From: Myxocyprinus asiaticus
Taxonomy: Eukaryota > Chordata > Actinopteri > Cypriniformes > Catostomidae
Direction of reading: 5' to 3'
NCBI RefSeq assembly: GCF_019703515.2
Contig: NC_059385.1
Coordinates: 34,984,501-35,048,500 of the forward strand
DNA length: 64,000 bases
Shown piece after piece: positions 23,304 to 34,753 of the stretch; positions within the stretch are counted from its first letter, which is position 1; the number at the start of each line of letters is the position of its first letter. The translations under genes and the position numbers were made by a program. Below the pieces are notes generated by a model, which saw nothing but the letters and a program-made list of their open reading frames with translations, ran no database searches and was not told where the DNA came from.

Positions 23304-25400
23304 TATTTTCTCCATTTCTTATTTTCTTACACAAATGTCTAGGCGAACCCTGTAAGAACATTAGGCTACACTAACATCATGGCTGCCATTTTTACATTGG
23401 CAAGTACGACTCACATTTTCTCTAGAAAATGTGAAATCTAGTTGTTACAGTAATTGTTTTTATATGCAGTCCAGTAAGTCCCACACTTATTGCATCTGGC
23501 ATTCAAGTTTTATCCACATATTTTTCATTAAACCTCATCAAAAAAAACAGATATTTGCTATAAAAATTAGTTAATTAAAACTATTCTCACAACAGAAGGT
23601 TAATGTTTTTCTCTGCAGTGAAAGCAAAACAGTAGTTGCAATGTTCTTAGTGTCAGAAGCTTTCTGAGGACAGAAACGTTGGCATTTCATATAATAGTGG
23701 GTAATATTTCACTGGAAATAAGGCCATGATGACAGATGAGGGAAGAGTATAGAGGGGACTGAGGGTGTGTGGAAGATTATAGAGGGTGTGTGTGTGTGTG
23801 TGTGTGTGTTGTGTTCACTTTACCCTCTTGCCCTTCATTCTGACAAGTAACTTGAACAGTTTATCCAGTCTTGTGTCATTTTTGTACAGTGCTTGATTGT
23901 AAACTCCATGACAGTGGACTAATGTAAATGGCAGTGAATGGTGGCAGAAAAATTAACTTTCCATATTAGTGTAAACCAGACGAGAATTAGTTGCGTGAGA
24001 TTAAATGCAGGGAAGGTTCATCTCAAAGCACTGGTATGCATCTCCTCCCTCATGGGTTGTGCTGAGATGCAGTGCCTGGTACAGCAGAGTTCAAAACAAA
24101 GACTCATCTACACCCCCAGACACCCATGGCTTACAAGAGAGAGAGAGTCTGGTTACCAAAACAACAAGCCAGAGCAAGTGAATGTTTATAGTGCAGAGCT
24201 GTATATAGGGGGCATGTGCCCAAGTCTGTCAGTACATGAAAAATAATCACAATTAATTAAATCTTTTGTTTTTGATATGACTATATCACTGTATACTTTA
24301 TATCTAAATACAGTGCATTCAGTATAAATGCTTTACTGTACTGTTCTCGTTTAATTTACAAAAAACAAAACAACATAATAAAGCTAAGTCACGAAGTTTT
24401 TTGTAAGACGTTATTGGTGCAAATTGTTTCAACGCACTGGTAAAATATGTAATTTCACAGGAATGAATCAAAATCTCCACTTCTAGCTCTATACACTGCT
24501 TTCATTACTCTAGTATAGAATGCTACGAACACAAGTGGAGTGATACAAACATTCAATTGTCTCAGTGGTTTTGGACTGCTATATGTATCGTGTCTGAAAA
24601 CACAGGATAAAAAGCAGCAAACAAAACAGGCAATAAACAAAAAAGACAAGGGAAAATCTGCAATCAGTAACCAAAAGGCATATACACACAGAGATCAGTC
24701 AAATCAAGCAAACAAATCCAAAGCGATCAAGACAAAGGCAGGGATCATGAAAACAGGCAAACATCAAAACAATAAGACAATAGCCACTTTTCCACCATCA
24801 GGCTGAACGGTTCTGTGCTCGGTACGGAATAGTTACAGTAGCATTTCCACTTGAGTACGTTTCGGCGCGGCACGATTATAAATCGTTCTCGACCCGGAAC
24901 TCTCGGCACGGTTAGCTAGCCGTACTCAAACGTGCTGGAGGAATAGCTTGCCAAGTTTGCTTATATTTGGCTAAAGTTAATAAAAGTTAATAAATATAGT
25001 GTATGTTTAGTGAATCTTCATGATTTTTATGATGATGGTTTAACTAGTATTGTAGTCTACATTTATTTTTTTACATGCCCTTTTCATCAGGGAAGTAGAT
25101 TATTAGCTCATTAAAATTCAAAATATATCAATATATTTTCATATACCATTTTCATTTAATACATATAATAATTTGTCAGTAAATTCCTTTTTTAGTTAGT
25201 TTGGGAACTTGTACCTTTCTGTGTGTTCGTGTCTGATGGCATACAGAAGCCCTCATTCTCTTTGCTTTCCTTTTTTCAACATGGGCTGTGTCTTTTCTGT
25301 GGATTAGCAGAGTAAAACCAGGAAAAACGCAGTCCTATAAACTGGAACATGCTACTATCCTTCATAGCGCACTTGCTACAGTGTATCTCTCATGCCGTAG
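23304..25400. other. Unassigned region with a (GT)n microsatellite
   Basis: No exon is supported. A run of about 12 GT units lies at 23785-23809. The patch at 24780-24930 (CCACTTTTCCACC..., TTTCGGCGCGGCACG) resembles one end of a non-autonomous hAT element without a visible partner. Confidence 0.4.
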
Positions 25401-25405
25401 ACAGC

Positions 25406-25700
25406 ATAGTGGCTCAGTGGTCAGACCTGTCACCTTCGAGTCCCATCTCATTCCATGGGGCAGTGGTGGCTCAGTGCATAAGGCTCTGGGTTACTGACCA
25501 GAAGATCAGGGGTTCAAGCCCCAGCACTGCCAAAATGCCACTGTTGGGCCCTTGAGCAAGGCCCTTGACCCTATCTGCTCCAGGGGTGCTGTATCATGGC
25601 TGGCCCTGTGCTTAGCTGGGATATGTGAAAAGAATATTAATATATAAAAAATGATATGTGCAAATGTATAATGTGTGACAAAATAAAGGCTTCTCATGCT
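25406..25700 (+). mobile_element. tRNA-derived SINE with an extra partial tRNA-like head
   Basis: A complete SINE starts near 25455 (GGGGCAGTGGTGGCTCAGTG, box A) with box B GGGTTCAAGCCCC at about 25508-25521. The body has GCCACTGTTGGGCCCTTGAGC and ends with GACAAAATAAAGGCTTCTC at about 25677-25696. Immediately upstream, 25406-25446 holds a second, shortened tRNA-like head (GTGGCTCAGTGGTCAG then CTTCGAGTCCC). This would be either a dimeric head or a remnant of an older SINE. I can find no clear target duplication. Confidence 0.7.
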
Positions 25701-26639
25701 GTCACCAAAAGACAGATCTGTTAATGACATACTTCTGATTTCACTGTACTACAATGGAAATGTTTCCATACAATATAAACTTGATATTCTAGATACAGTG
25801 CTCAAATGGTCAGTGTCATTGTCTAACTCAGTGTGATAAGCAAAATCTCAAACATAAAAAAATCATGAAATGTCACTCTACCAATAACAGCAGCCTTTTC
25901 GCACAACTGCGTGAGGATGACGCGCTTCTAACACAGCTGTTACGTTGACAAGTGCTTGTGGGTTTCTTTTTCTTGGATCTTCAATGGTCATGAAAAATTC
26001 TATAACATCAAAACCATGCTAGGGCTGCCAAATTAAAATTCGAATTTTGAATATTCGTTGAATTAAAAAAATAAAATAAAATGCACATTCAAATGCTAAA
26101 ACTGTGTATTCGAATCTTGGATTTGTGTCAAGCACTGATGATGACTTAAGATTGATCGCATTCTTGCGCTAAAAAAGGCTTGACACAGCGCAACAAATAC
26201 AGTTGAACAGAAAGCAGGTGTCTCAATATGCTTTTATAAATTTCTTTTTAATTAGACACAGCATCTAAAAAACAGCGCTCCTGCACGGGACGTGGAATAA
26301 ACAAAAACAAAGCGAAAAAACAAAGACATTCGTCTAGCGCACGATTAGCCTACATAGAAAAAAAAAATAGGTGGAGGCCTTTGGTCGTTGCGTCTTGCTC
26401 TCTTATAAGAGTTTCTGAGATTAAGCAATTTTTAAGCAGTTTTTTAAATCCTTTGTCAGGAAAGGAGTTCAACTTGTGTGTTTCGAGATCCTCACGTTCG
26501 GTTCCAGTCTGTGTTTCGTCTGTTTGAACATCCCCTGGCCTGGGCTCATAGTCTGAGCTGCTTCTGCACCGAGTTCAGTCAAATACCTCCGCTATCTGGG
26601 AATATTGCTACTTTACATACAAATGTAATGAATAAAAGA
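25701..26639. other. Unassigned DNA with a hAT-like terminus
   Basis: TAGGGCTGCCAAATTAAAATTCG at 26023 is typical of the end of a fish hAT element. ATTCG motifs continue to about 26115. No inverse partner was found before L1 copy 2 begins. No exon is supported. Confidence 0.35.
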
Positions 26640-26659
26640 CAATGTATTTTGCTGTTATT

Positions 26660-29600
26660 ATGTCTCTCTCCACGTGGAATGTGAATGGGTTGGGGCACCC
26701 CATAAAAAGAAGGAAGGTTATTTATTTTCTTAAACATAAGTATGATATAGTGTTTCTTCAAGAAATGCATCTTTCCCCGCAGGAAGCAGAAAAATTGGGA
26801 TGATATGGGGTGGACATGTTTTCTTTAGTGCTGGCTCAAGTAAGAGCAGGGGAGTCATTACACTGATAAGTAAACATCTACAATTCAAATGTCTAAAACA
26901 GATTAAAGATAAATTAGGAAGAGTCATTGTTGTTTTTGCAGAAATTCAGGGGCAAAGGTTGATTTTGGCTAATATCTACGCACCTAACGCTGATAACCAG
27001 GGCTTTTTTATAGATCTTGAAAGGATGTTGCAAGCCGCTGGCACCCCTCATGATATAATATTGGGAGGAGACTTTAATCTTTTGATTGGCTCAGTCCTTG
27101 ATCATAGTGAAGCAAAAGTGTGCAAGCCCCCTACAGCAACACTGACGCTTCTCAGGATGTGTACAAATATTTTTTCAGAGAATTGACCCGACTGAAATAC
27201 AGATATAATACTATTTTGTCGTGGAAGGTGGAGTTTTGGTTATTTAGGGCAAGACAGTCATATTTTGAGTCGGGGGACAAAGCAGGGAAGCTTTTGGCTA
27301 GATATATAAAGCAGAGAGAGTCTTTTTCTACCATTCCCTCAGTAAAATCTGCTGGTTGTGAAATTTTTACCTCGGCCATTGATATTAATTATGCTTTTAA
27401 AGAATTCTATCTTGATCTTTATAGTTCCATGTTTTCATCTGCTGATGAAAATATTAGAAACTTTGTGGAACCATTAGATCTCCCTAAACTGACGACTGAG
27501 CAAAACATTCTGTGATAACCTTGGAGGAGCTTGACGAGGTAATTAAGGCCCTGCCTATAGGCAAGTCTCCGGGGCCAGATGGCTTTGCCGCTGAATTTTT
27601 TAGATCTTATGCTACTGAACTGGCTTCACTTCTGAAGAAGTTTATATGGAATCATTAAAGAATGGAAAGCTTCCGCCAACCATGACACAAGCCTGGATCA
27701 GTCTGATTCTTAAAAAGGACAAAGATCCAAGTGAATGTAAGAGTTAACGTCCAATTTCCCTGATCCAGCTAGACGTTAAAATTGTCAAAAATTTTGGCTG
27801 ACCGATTAAGTTATTACATCTCTTATCCATATAGATCAGGTGGGGTTCATTCAGGGCCATAGCTCTTCTGATAACATTAGGCATTTCATCAATATCATGT
27901 GGTCAGTGGCAAATGATCAGATTCCGGTCGCTGCCATCTCACTTGACACCGAAAAGGCGTTTGATATGGTAGAATGGGATTATCTTTTTAAGATTTTGGA
28001 AATGTACGGGTTTGGGAATACTTTTATTGAATGGATTACGTTACTTTATAGACACCACGTAGCGGCAGTACAATCAAATGGATTAATTTCAGATTATTTT
28101 ACTCTGGATGGGGCACCCGGCAGGGTTGCCCTCTTTCCCCATTATTGTTCTGTCTTGCCCTGGAACCATTAGCAGCTGCGATAAGAAAGGAGGATGATTT
28201 TCCAGGGGTGATGGCGGGAGGTGAGGCACGTAAGCTTTTGCTTTATGCATATTCTATTTTATTATTCATCTCTGACCCCATTAGATCTATGCCTTGTCTC
28301 CACAGGATTATTAGTTCCTTCTCTAAGTTCTCAGGTTACGGAGTCAATTGGTCTAAATCCGAAGCTTTGTCTCTGACAGCGTACTGCCCTGTAACGGCTT
28401 TTCAGCCGGGCACCTTCCAGTGGCTCAAACAGGGCATTAAGTATTTGGGCATTTTATTCCCAGCTAATTTGTGTGATTTAGTTAGAGTTAATTTCGACCC
28501 TTTAATAAAAAGGTTTTCGAGTGATGTGAGTATGTGGGCTTCATTACATTTATATATGTTTGGGAAGGTTAATGTTATTAAAATGAATTTTATTTCAAAA
28601 TTCAACTACCTGCTACAATCTCTCCCTGTAGATGTCCCCCTCTCTTATTTTAAGCAATCTGATAGCATAGCGAAATCCTTTATTTGGAATGGTAAATGTC
28701 TCATATTACATTTCAACAAGTTACATAGGCCGATTGACAAGGGTGGGCTAGGCCTACCCAAGATTTTGTTTTATTATTATGCATTTGGTCTCAGACATTT
28801 GGCTTATCGGTCGCTTCCACATGAGAGAGCCCCTCCCTGGTTTTGTATTAAACAGGAAGTCCTTGCCTCTGTTTCGCTATTGCAAAGCCTTTCTATCAAA
28901 CCGGAGAAGTTAAGTCACACCCCGTTATCTCGCATTTGCACGTGGTTTGGACAAAGGTGTCCAGAGTGTTTAATTCGGACATTTATTTAAATGTTGCCTC
29001 AAGCACCTAGCTGAACCCTAAATTATGTATTAATAAGTCCCCTTTCTGTTGGTTAGAGTGGATTGGGAGGGGGGTTACTACACTCGGGGACCTATATGAG
29101 AGTGGAGTGCTGAGATCTTTTGAAAATGTGGTTCAACATTTTAAGATTCCTAGATCCCAGTTCTTTAGGTATTTACAGCTGCGCCACTTGTTCTGTACTA
29201 TTTTTGGGAGTAGTATACACCCCCCTAAAGCAGCAGATACTCTGGAAGTTGTGATTACTGCTTTTGGAAAAGGTCATGAGGCATCGGTGTATTACTCCCT
29301 GTTAATTCAGAGTCGTATTCTCTCAAGAGAATATGGGAGAAAGATTTAAACTTGGTATTGGAGGAGGAAATGTGGGCTAGGGTTCTAAAAAGCATCAACT
29401 CTACATCTAGAGATGCAAGGGTCCATCTGATGCCATTTAAGATTTTGCATCGATTCTACTGGACCCCCTCTAGATTGTAAAGGTTGGGTCTTAAAGACAC
29501 ACCTACCTGCTGGCGGTGCCAATCAGAAGACGGGGACACAACACATGTTTTTTGGGGATGTGTAAAGATCAAAGAATTTTGGTTGAGGGTTGAGAACTTT

Positions 29601-29870
29601 ATGTGTGAGGTATTAGACACTGAATTTTCATTTAGCCACAGACTCTGTATCCTGGGTGATGGAACGACTCTTAATATTGGGGACAGATATTTAAAAAGTT
29701 GGGTCCTAGCCTGAGTCATGATTGGTAGAAAAATCTTCCTTGGGGGATATAGAAGTTGGCTGGGGCACCCTCATTTAGGGAGTGATGTGGGGAGATGGGA
29801 GAGGTGGCGGCGTTTGAGGAGATGTTTTTAGAAGGCTGGGGAAATGGGATTTGTTTGTTAGGAAGTGGGG
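26660..29870 (+). pseudogene. L1 ORF2 (endonuclease-reverse transcriptase), copy 2, disrupted
   Basis: The start MSLSTWNVNGLGHPIKRRKV at 26660 leads into an endonuclease with IYAPNADNQGFF and GGDFNLL (near 27065-27085). A deletion then joins the endonuclease, near 27165, to the pre-RT region RLKYRYNTILSWKVEFWLF. RT blocks are GFIQGHSSSDNIRHFINI, ISLDTEKAFDMVEWDYLF and a damaged active site YAYSILLF near 28247, where the catalytic Asp pair is lost. The C-terminal zinc-knuckle-like CWRCQSEDGDTTHVFWGC lies at 29508-29561. At least six frameshifts or stops are visible. Confidence 0.85.
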
Positions 29871-30052
29871 GGGTTATTTGGCTTTTTTGGAGGAATCACA
29901 TGGAGGGGCAGTGGAGAGGGATTTGTAGTTTAGTTGGGTATGTGTTTTATTGATGTTGTTTGAATGTATATCTTGTTTTGTTTATTATTATTATTTTGTT
30001 ATTTTATTTTGATGCTCTAGTTGTTGGTGACCACAGTAGTGCATGTTTGTGT

Positions 30053-30098
30053 TGGGTGGGGGCTGGGGGGGGTGTTGAATGTTCGGGGGGAGGGGGTT
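30053..30098 (+). other. G-rich (potential quadruplex) tract in L1 3' UTR
   Basis: Runs GGGTGGGGGCTGGGGGGG and CGGGGGGAGGGGG lie 15 bases apart on the L1 sense strand, enough G-runs for an intramolecular quadruplex. L1 3' UTRs of vertebrates commonly carry such a polypurine tract. L1 copy 3 has an equivalent tract at 51822-51870. Confidence 0.7.
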
Positions 30099-31634
30099 TA
30101 ATGTGAATAATTGATACTGTTTTTAATGTTGTGTTTGTATGTTTTGAATAAATAAAATGGTTAATAACAACAAAAAAACTTTTAAATATTTTAAATCTAA
30201 CCCTCTTTGTCTCGGATTGCATTTGCTGAGCTTCTTCAGAAAATGTAAATTGCATTATGAGGTGTATCGCAGCTCAACCGGCAGGTCATTTCGGTGAGGT
30301 CCATCTGAAGTCCAAGTTTCAGGCAGTGGAATATGAAGTATCCCATGTCTTACGGTTGGAGTTGGCATTAGTTCATCCTCTGAAGTCCACTGTAGTAGAT
30401 TGAAGTGATGTCTTGATGGCACCGGCTTCAGTTAGTCATCATCACTCAGCGACATGAAGCAGTGGAGTCTGACACCAAGCAGGAATGGTGCTGGATCTAA
30501 GATAGGATAGGAATAGGAATCCCGAGGTTGAGACAGGGAAACAAATAGAATAATGTTAGCGTAGATGCCATTCAATTTATTGCAGAGTTATAGATTATGA
30601 GAAGTGTTTCCGGTTCCGACAGATCTAACCTAAGCAGCCTAATTATGAGTTGATGGATAAATTAGGTGTATGCCTGGTTAAATAGATGAGTCTTTAGTCT
30701 AGACTTAAACTAAGAGAGTATGTCTGTGTTCCGAACAGTGTAAGGAAGACTATTCCATAGCTTAGGAGCCAAATAGGAAAATGATCTACCTCCTTTTGTG
30801 GATTTGAATATTGTAGGTACTCTTAGCAGGACAGAATTGTGCAACCATAATGAACGTGATGGAATATAGCATGGTAGAAGGTCACTTAAGTATTGTGGAG
30901 CTAGACCATTCAAAGCTTTGTACATAATATAATTTTTTATACAAAATTTAACAGGTAGCCAATGTAATGACGATAAAATGGGGCTAATATGATCATATTT
31001 ATTGGTTCTAGTCAGCACTCTGGCTGCTGCATTTTGAACCAATTGAAGTTTATTTATTAAACTTGCAGGACATCCTCTCAGTAATTCATTACAATAATCT
31101 AGTCTTGAGGTCATGAATGCATGAATTAGTTTTTCGGCATCAGCAACAGAGAGGATGTGTAGTAACTTAGCAATATATCTGAGGTGGAAGAATGCTGTTT
31201 TACAAACATTGGAAACTTGATTTTCAAAGGACATATTAGTAACAAATATACCACCTAATTTCTTTGCTGTAGAAGACAATGTAACAGTACATCCATCGAG
31301 AGTCAAATTATATTTTAGTGGCTTATTTTTAGTGGTTTTTGGTCCAGTAATTAGTATCTCTGTTTTGTCGGAATTGAGAAGGAAATTTATGGCCATCCAA
31401 TCTTTGATTTCATTGATACACTCTTCTAATTTGGAGAATTGTGACATTTTGTTGGGTTTCGAAGAAATCTAAAGTTGGGTATCGTCGGCATAACCGTGGA
31501 AACTTATTCCATGATTCCTGATAATATCTCCCAGGGGAAGCATATATAAGGAGAAAAGCAGAGGCCCTCAAACTGATCCCTGTGGCACTCCATACTTAAC
31601 TTTTGTTTGATTTGACAATTCCTCATTTACTCAG

Positions 31635-31976
31635 TGTTAGTAAAATATGATTCGGTTGCTTTATTCTGTCACTCTTCGATCAGGAGATGAATTCACCAGT
31701 GGGAAGAAATACACGGACACAGAATGTCACAAGCAGTTCTTCGATTTATTAAAAGCAAGCAAGGGGTTTATATGGTTCTTGTCACACAAGGCTGGTTACA
31801 CCCTTTACCTCAAACTTTCTCAATCCTCCATATATGGAATTGTTTCCTCTTGCTTACAGAAGTACATTCATGTCAAGTACCTTTTGTGCTCAAGACAGTG
31901 CCGAGAACATAAAAGCAGATAAGCAAGCATCAGCATAAAAATGTCACATTGTTCCATCTGAGGCCTATTTCTTACA
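31635..31976. mobile_element. Solo LTR in the L2 reverse transcriptase
   Basis: A 342-bp segment begins TGTTAGTAAAA and ends TTTCTTACA, with TG...CA ends. It is flanked by CTCAG (31630-31634) and CACAG (31977-31981), a 5-bp target duplication with one mismatch. Removing it rejoins the L2 RT frame just before the VKYGVPQGS-like block. AATAAA motifs on the minus strand near 31750 and 31670 could be its polyadenylation signal, suggesting minus orientation. No internal LTR-element sequence remains, so it is probably the product of LTR-LTR recombination. Confidence 0.6.
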
Positions 31977-33522
31977 CACAGACAAGGTGGAAGCAGTCTG
32001 CTAAATAGGACCTAAACCATGCTAATGCAAGTCCGCAAATGCCAACATAATTCTCAAGCCTATCCAAAAGAATGTGTGATCTATGGTGTCGAAGGCAGCA
32101 CTAAGATCTAAAAGAACTAGAAGAGAAATTCAGCCACAATCAGATGATAAGAGTAAGTCATTTGTAACTGATAAGAGCAGTTCCTGTACTGTAATGGGGT
32201 CTAAATCCTGACTGAAATTGTTCATATATACCATTGCTCTGTAGAAATGAACATAGTTGGGAGGACACTACCTTTTCTAGTATTTTTGACATAAATGGGA
32301 AATTTGAAATTGGTCTATAATTAGCCAGTTCTCCAGGATCGAGCTGTGGCTTCTTAATAAGCGGTTTGATAACTGCCATTTTAAAGTTTCTTGGGACATG
32401 TCCTAAGGATAGTGAGGAGTTAATATTAAGAAGAGGTTCTGAGATTACAGGGAACATCTCTTTTAAGAGCTTAGTTGGTATTGGATCTAACATTCATGTT
32501 GTTGCTTTTGATGTTTCGATAAGTTTTATTAGCTCTTCATGAACAATGTCATCGAAGGATTGAAGTTGCTTGTGAGGAAAATTATGAGACATTGTTTTCT
32601 GAGGTGCTGTGTCAGATGATTGCATTATTCCAATTTTATTTCTGATGTTTTTAATTTTATCAGTAAAGAAATTCATGAAGTCATTACTGTTGTGCTATGA
32701 CGGAATATCTGGTTCAGTCGAGGATTTATTCCTAACCAATTTAGCCACAGTACTGAATAAACACCTTTGTTGTGGTTATTTTCTATGAGTTTGCTAAAAT
32801 ATGCTGACCTGGCAGTTTTTAGTGCCTGTCTGTAGATATAGACACTATCCTTCCATGCACCGCGAAATACATCTAATTTTGTATACTTCCACTTGCACTC
32901 TTTTCTGAGCAGCTCTCTTAAGAGCATGAGTGTGATCATTGTACCATGGTGCAGGGCTTTTTTCTTTAATTTTCTTTAAATCGAAGGGGGCGACACTATC
33001 AAGAGTGCTAGACAAGACTGTATTTATATTTTCTGTGATTACATCATGTTCTTCTATACTTTTTGGCTTACTGAGTATTTGAGACACATCTGGAAGAGTA
33101 TTAGTGAAGCTATCTTTAGTGGTCCAAAGAATAGTTCTACTTGAACAATAGCATGGTGTAGATTGAGTGACATTAGTTAAATCGCAGCATACAAGAGATG
33201 AGGTAATGATCTGAGATGTCATCGCTCTGCGGAAGAATTTCTATAGTATCAACATCAAATCCATATGACAGAATTAAATCTAGCATATGATTATGGCGAT
33301 GAGTTGGTCCTCTCACATTTTATCTGATTCCAAGAGAGTTGAAAATATCAATAAATTCAAATCCCAATGTTTCATTTTCATTATCTATGAATGTTGAAGT
33401 CACCAGCAATTAAAGCTCTATCCACAGTAACTACTAGATCTGATAGAAAAAATGCAAATTCACCAAGGAAATCAGAATATGGCTCAGGTGATCTATTTAC
33501 TGTAGCAAGTGCAAAATGTCAC

Positions 33523-33748
33523 TGTAACAGGTAAAAGTTGGGCAGGGAGGAGGTGGGAACCGGCTGAACAGTCAACATAAAGGTTTAATATCAAACTCAA
33601 CTTAAAGCCAACATAAACAAACATGCAACGTGGCATCTGTCTTGAACTGGCACCTCTGGCTGCCCCTTATCTCATTCTCCCGCTGATCAGCTGATTCAGT
33701 GCCGGCCGTGCTCTGTCACGGCCCAGCCACGCCCTCCTCCTCGTCACA
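33523..33748 (-). mobile_element. Solo gypsy-type LTR in the L2 endonuclease
   Basis: A 226-bp unit starting TGTAACAGG and ending CTCGTCACA, flanked by perfect 5-bp duplications GTCAC (33518-33522 and 33749-33753). The first 57 bp match the truncated LTR at 21103-21159, where an adjacent primer-binding site fixes orientation as minus. No coding sequence is left, consistent with LTR-LTR recombination. Confidence 0.8.
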
Positions 33749-34189
33749 GTCACATTGAGCATTATTAGTTCAAAATACTTAAACTTATTATCCTGTTATC
33801 TATTATCTTATTTAACTTATCATGTTCTCTGAGTAACACCAAAAACTTCACTGTAAATTGTCGCAACACCTCCTCATCAACACTTCAGACGAGGCTCATG
33901 TTTATAACAATAACCTGGGGGAGTAGACTTATTTAAACTAATATATTCATCCGGTTTAAGCCAGGTTTCAGTCAAACAGAGCGCATCCAAACTATGATCT
34001 GTAATAATTTAATCTACAATTAGTGCATTGGTTGAAAGAGATCTAATGTTTAGTAGTGCTACCTTTATATGATGTTTATCTTAAATTTTTTTTTTGTGGT
34101 TATTTTCAGGTTTGATCTTAATCAGGTTTTTTCTAAATGATTTAAGGAGGGGTTTGTGTTTGGTAGTTCAGGGAACAGACACAGACTCC

Positions 34190-34528
34190 TTATGATATCT
34201 AGGTGATACAGTCTCTATGTGTTGTAGTTTATGTGACCTGTGTGATGTTTCAAGGCAGCTAGCAAACGGATGGTTAAGCCATTCTATCTGCTTCCTGACC
34301 TGGGCTCCAATTAGTCAAATACTTTCACTATTAAGACTATGAGCCAAATTACTAGGGAGGAGAGTGGTGCCTTCCCTGGAGGGATGGAGTCCGTCTCTCT
34401 TTAGCAGGTCAGGTCTACCCCAAAAACTCTTCCAATTGTCTATAAATCCTATCTTTTCTCCAGACACCACTCAGACATCCAGTAATTTAATAAAACTAAT
34501 CTACTATAAACCTCGTCACCACGATGAG
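34190..34528 (-). pseudogene. L2 ORF1, C-terminal part (downstream of hAT insertion)
   Basis: This continues the ORF1 part at 39019-39661 after the hAT insertion. Recognisable residues include DEVYSRL, a W-x-x-WC motif, WGRPDLLKRDGLHPS-like coding (near 34400) and a Ser-Leu-rich tail. The GLHPS block is typical of the esterase-like (SGNH) domain found in ORF1 proteins of CR1/L2-group LINEs, where His is part of the catalytic triad. Several stops interrupt it. Confidence 0.6.
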
Positions 34529-34753
34529 TAGGGCTGCAACTAAAGATTGTTTTGATAATCGACTAATCTCAAGATTATTAGAATGATTATTCAACTATTC
34601 AGGCGATTACTGCAAAGATTTTTTTTTTTCAGTCAATTTTACAAGAGACGAACTGCTGAACATTCAACAGCATACCCCAATCTTTTCCAGGATTTTGAAT
34701 ATTCTGACATTTTGTTTGACATTTTAGTCACGGCTGTGTTGTTTAAATGCGCT

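Larger units (their letters stand above)
26640..30176 (+). mobile_element. L1-clade LINE, copy 2, 5' truncated with internal deletion
   Basis: The plus-strand copy begins just before ORF2 and ends with GAATAAATAAAATGGTTAATAACAACA. Sequence corresponding to ORF1 is absent. About 0.6-1 kb is missing between the endonuclease and RT parts, near 27165. The 3' UTR contains a G-rich tract (30053-30098). Its 3' end abuts, within a few bases, the 3' end of the minus-strand L2 element that starts at about 30181. Confidence 0.85.
30710..34060 (-). pseudogene. L2-type ORF2 (endonuclease-reverse transcriptase), disrupted
   Basis: In transcription order: an N-terminal endonuclease at about 34060-33200, with LNIRSLSTNA, LCLTETWL, AGDFNIH (near 33405) and a DDISDHYLIS block near 33215. 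Then a linker (PAPWYNDHTHALKRA, near 32960) and the RT, with LDPIPTKLLKEMF, IIKPLIKKPQLDP-like and NYRPISNFPFMSKILEKVV blocks, FQSGFRPHYST and YADDTQL (near 31485). A long C-terminal region runs through RLDYCNELLRGCP, LQLVQNAAARVLT and LHWLPVKFCIKNYIMYK, which is diagnostic of CR1/L2-group LINEs. Stops, frameshifts and two inserted LTRs abolish function. The last 245 codons (31447-30710) are open. Confidence 0.85.

Noticed and set aside
28145..28990. 281-codon frame as a possible host gene
   Set aside because: It is the thumb and C-terminal part of the L1 copy 2 reverse transcriptase; homologous frames exist in copies 1 and 3.
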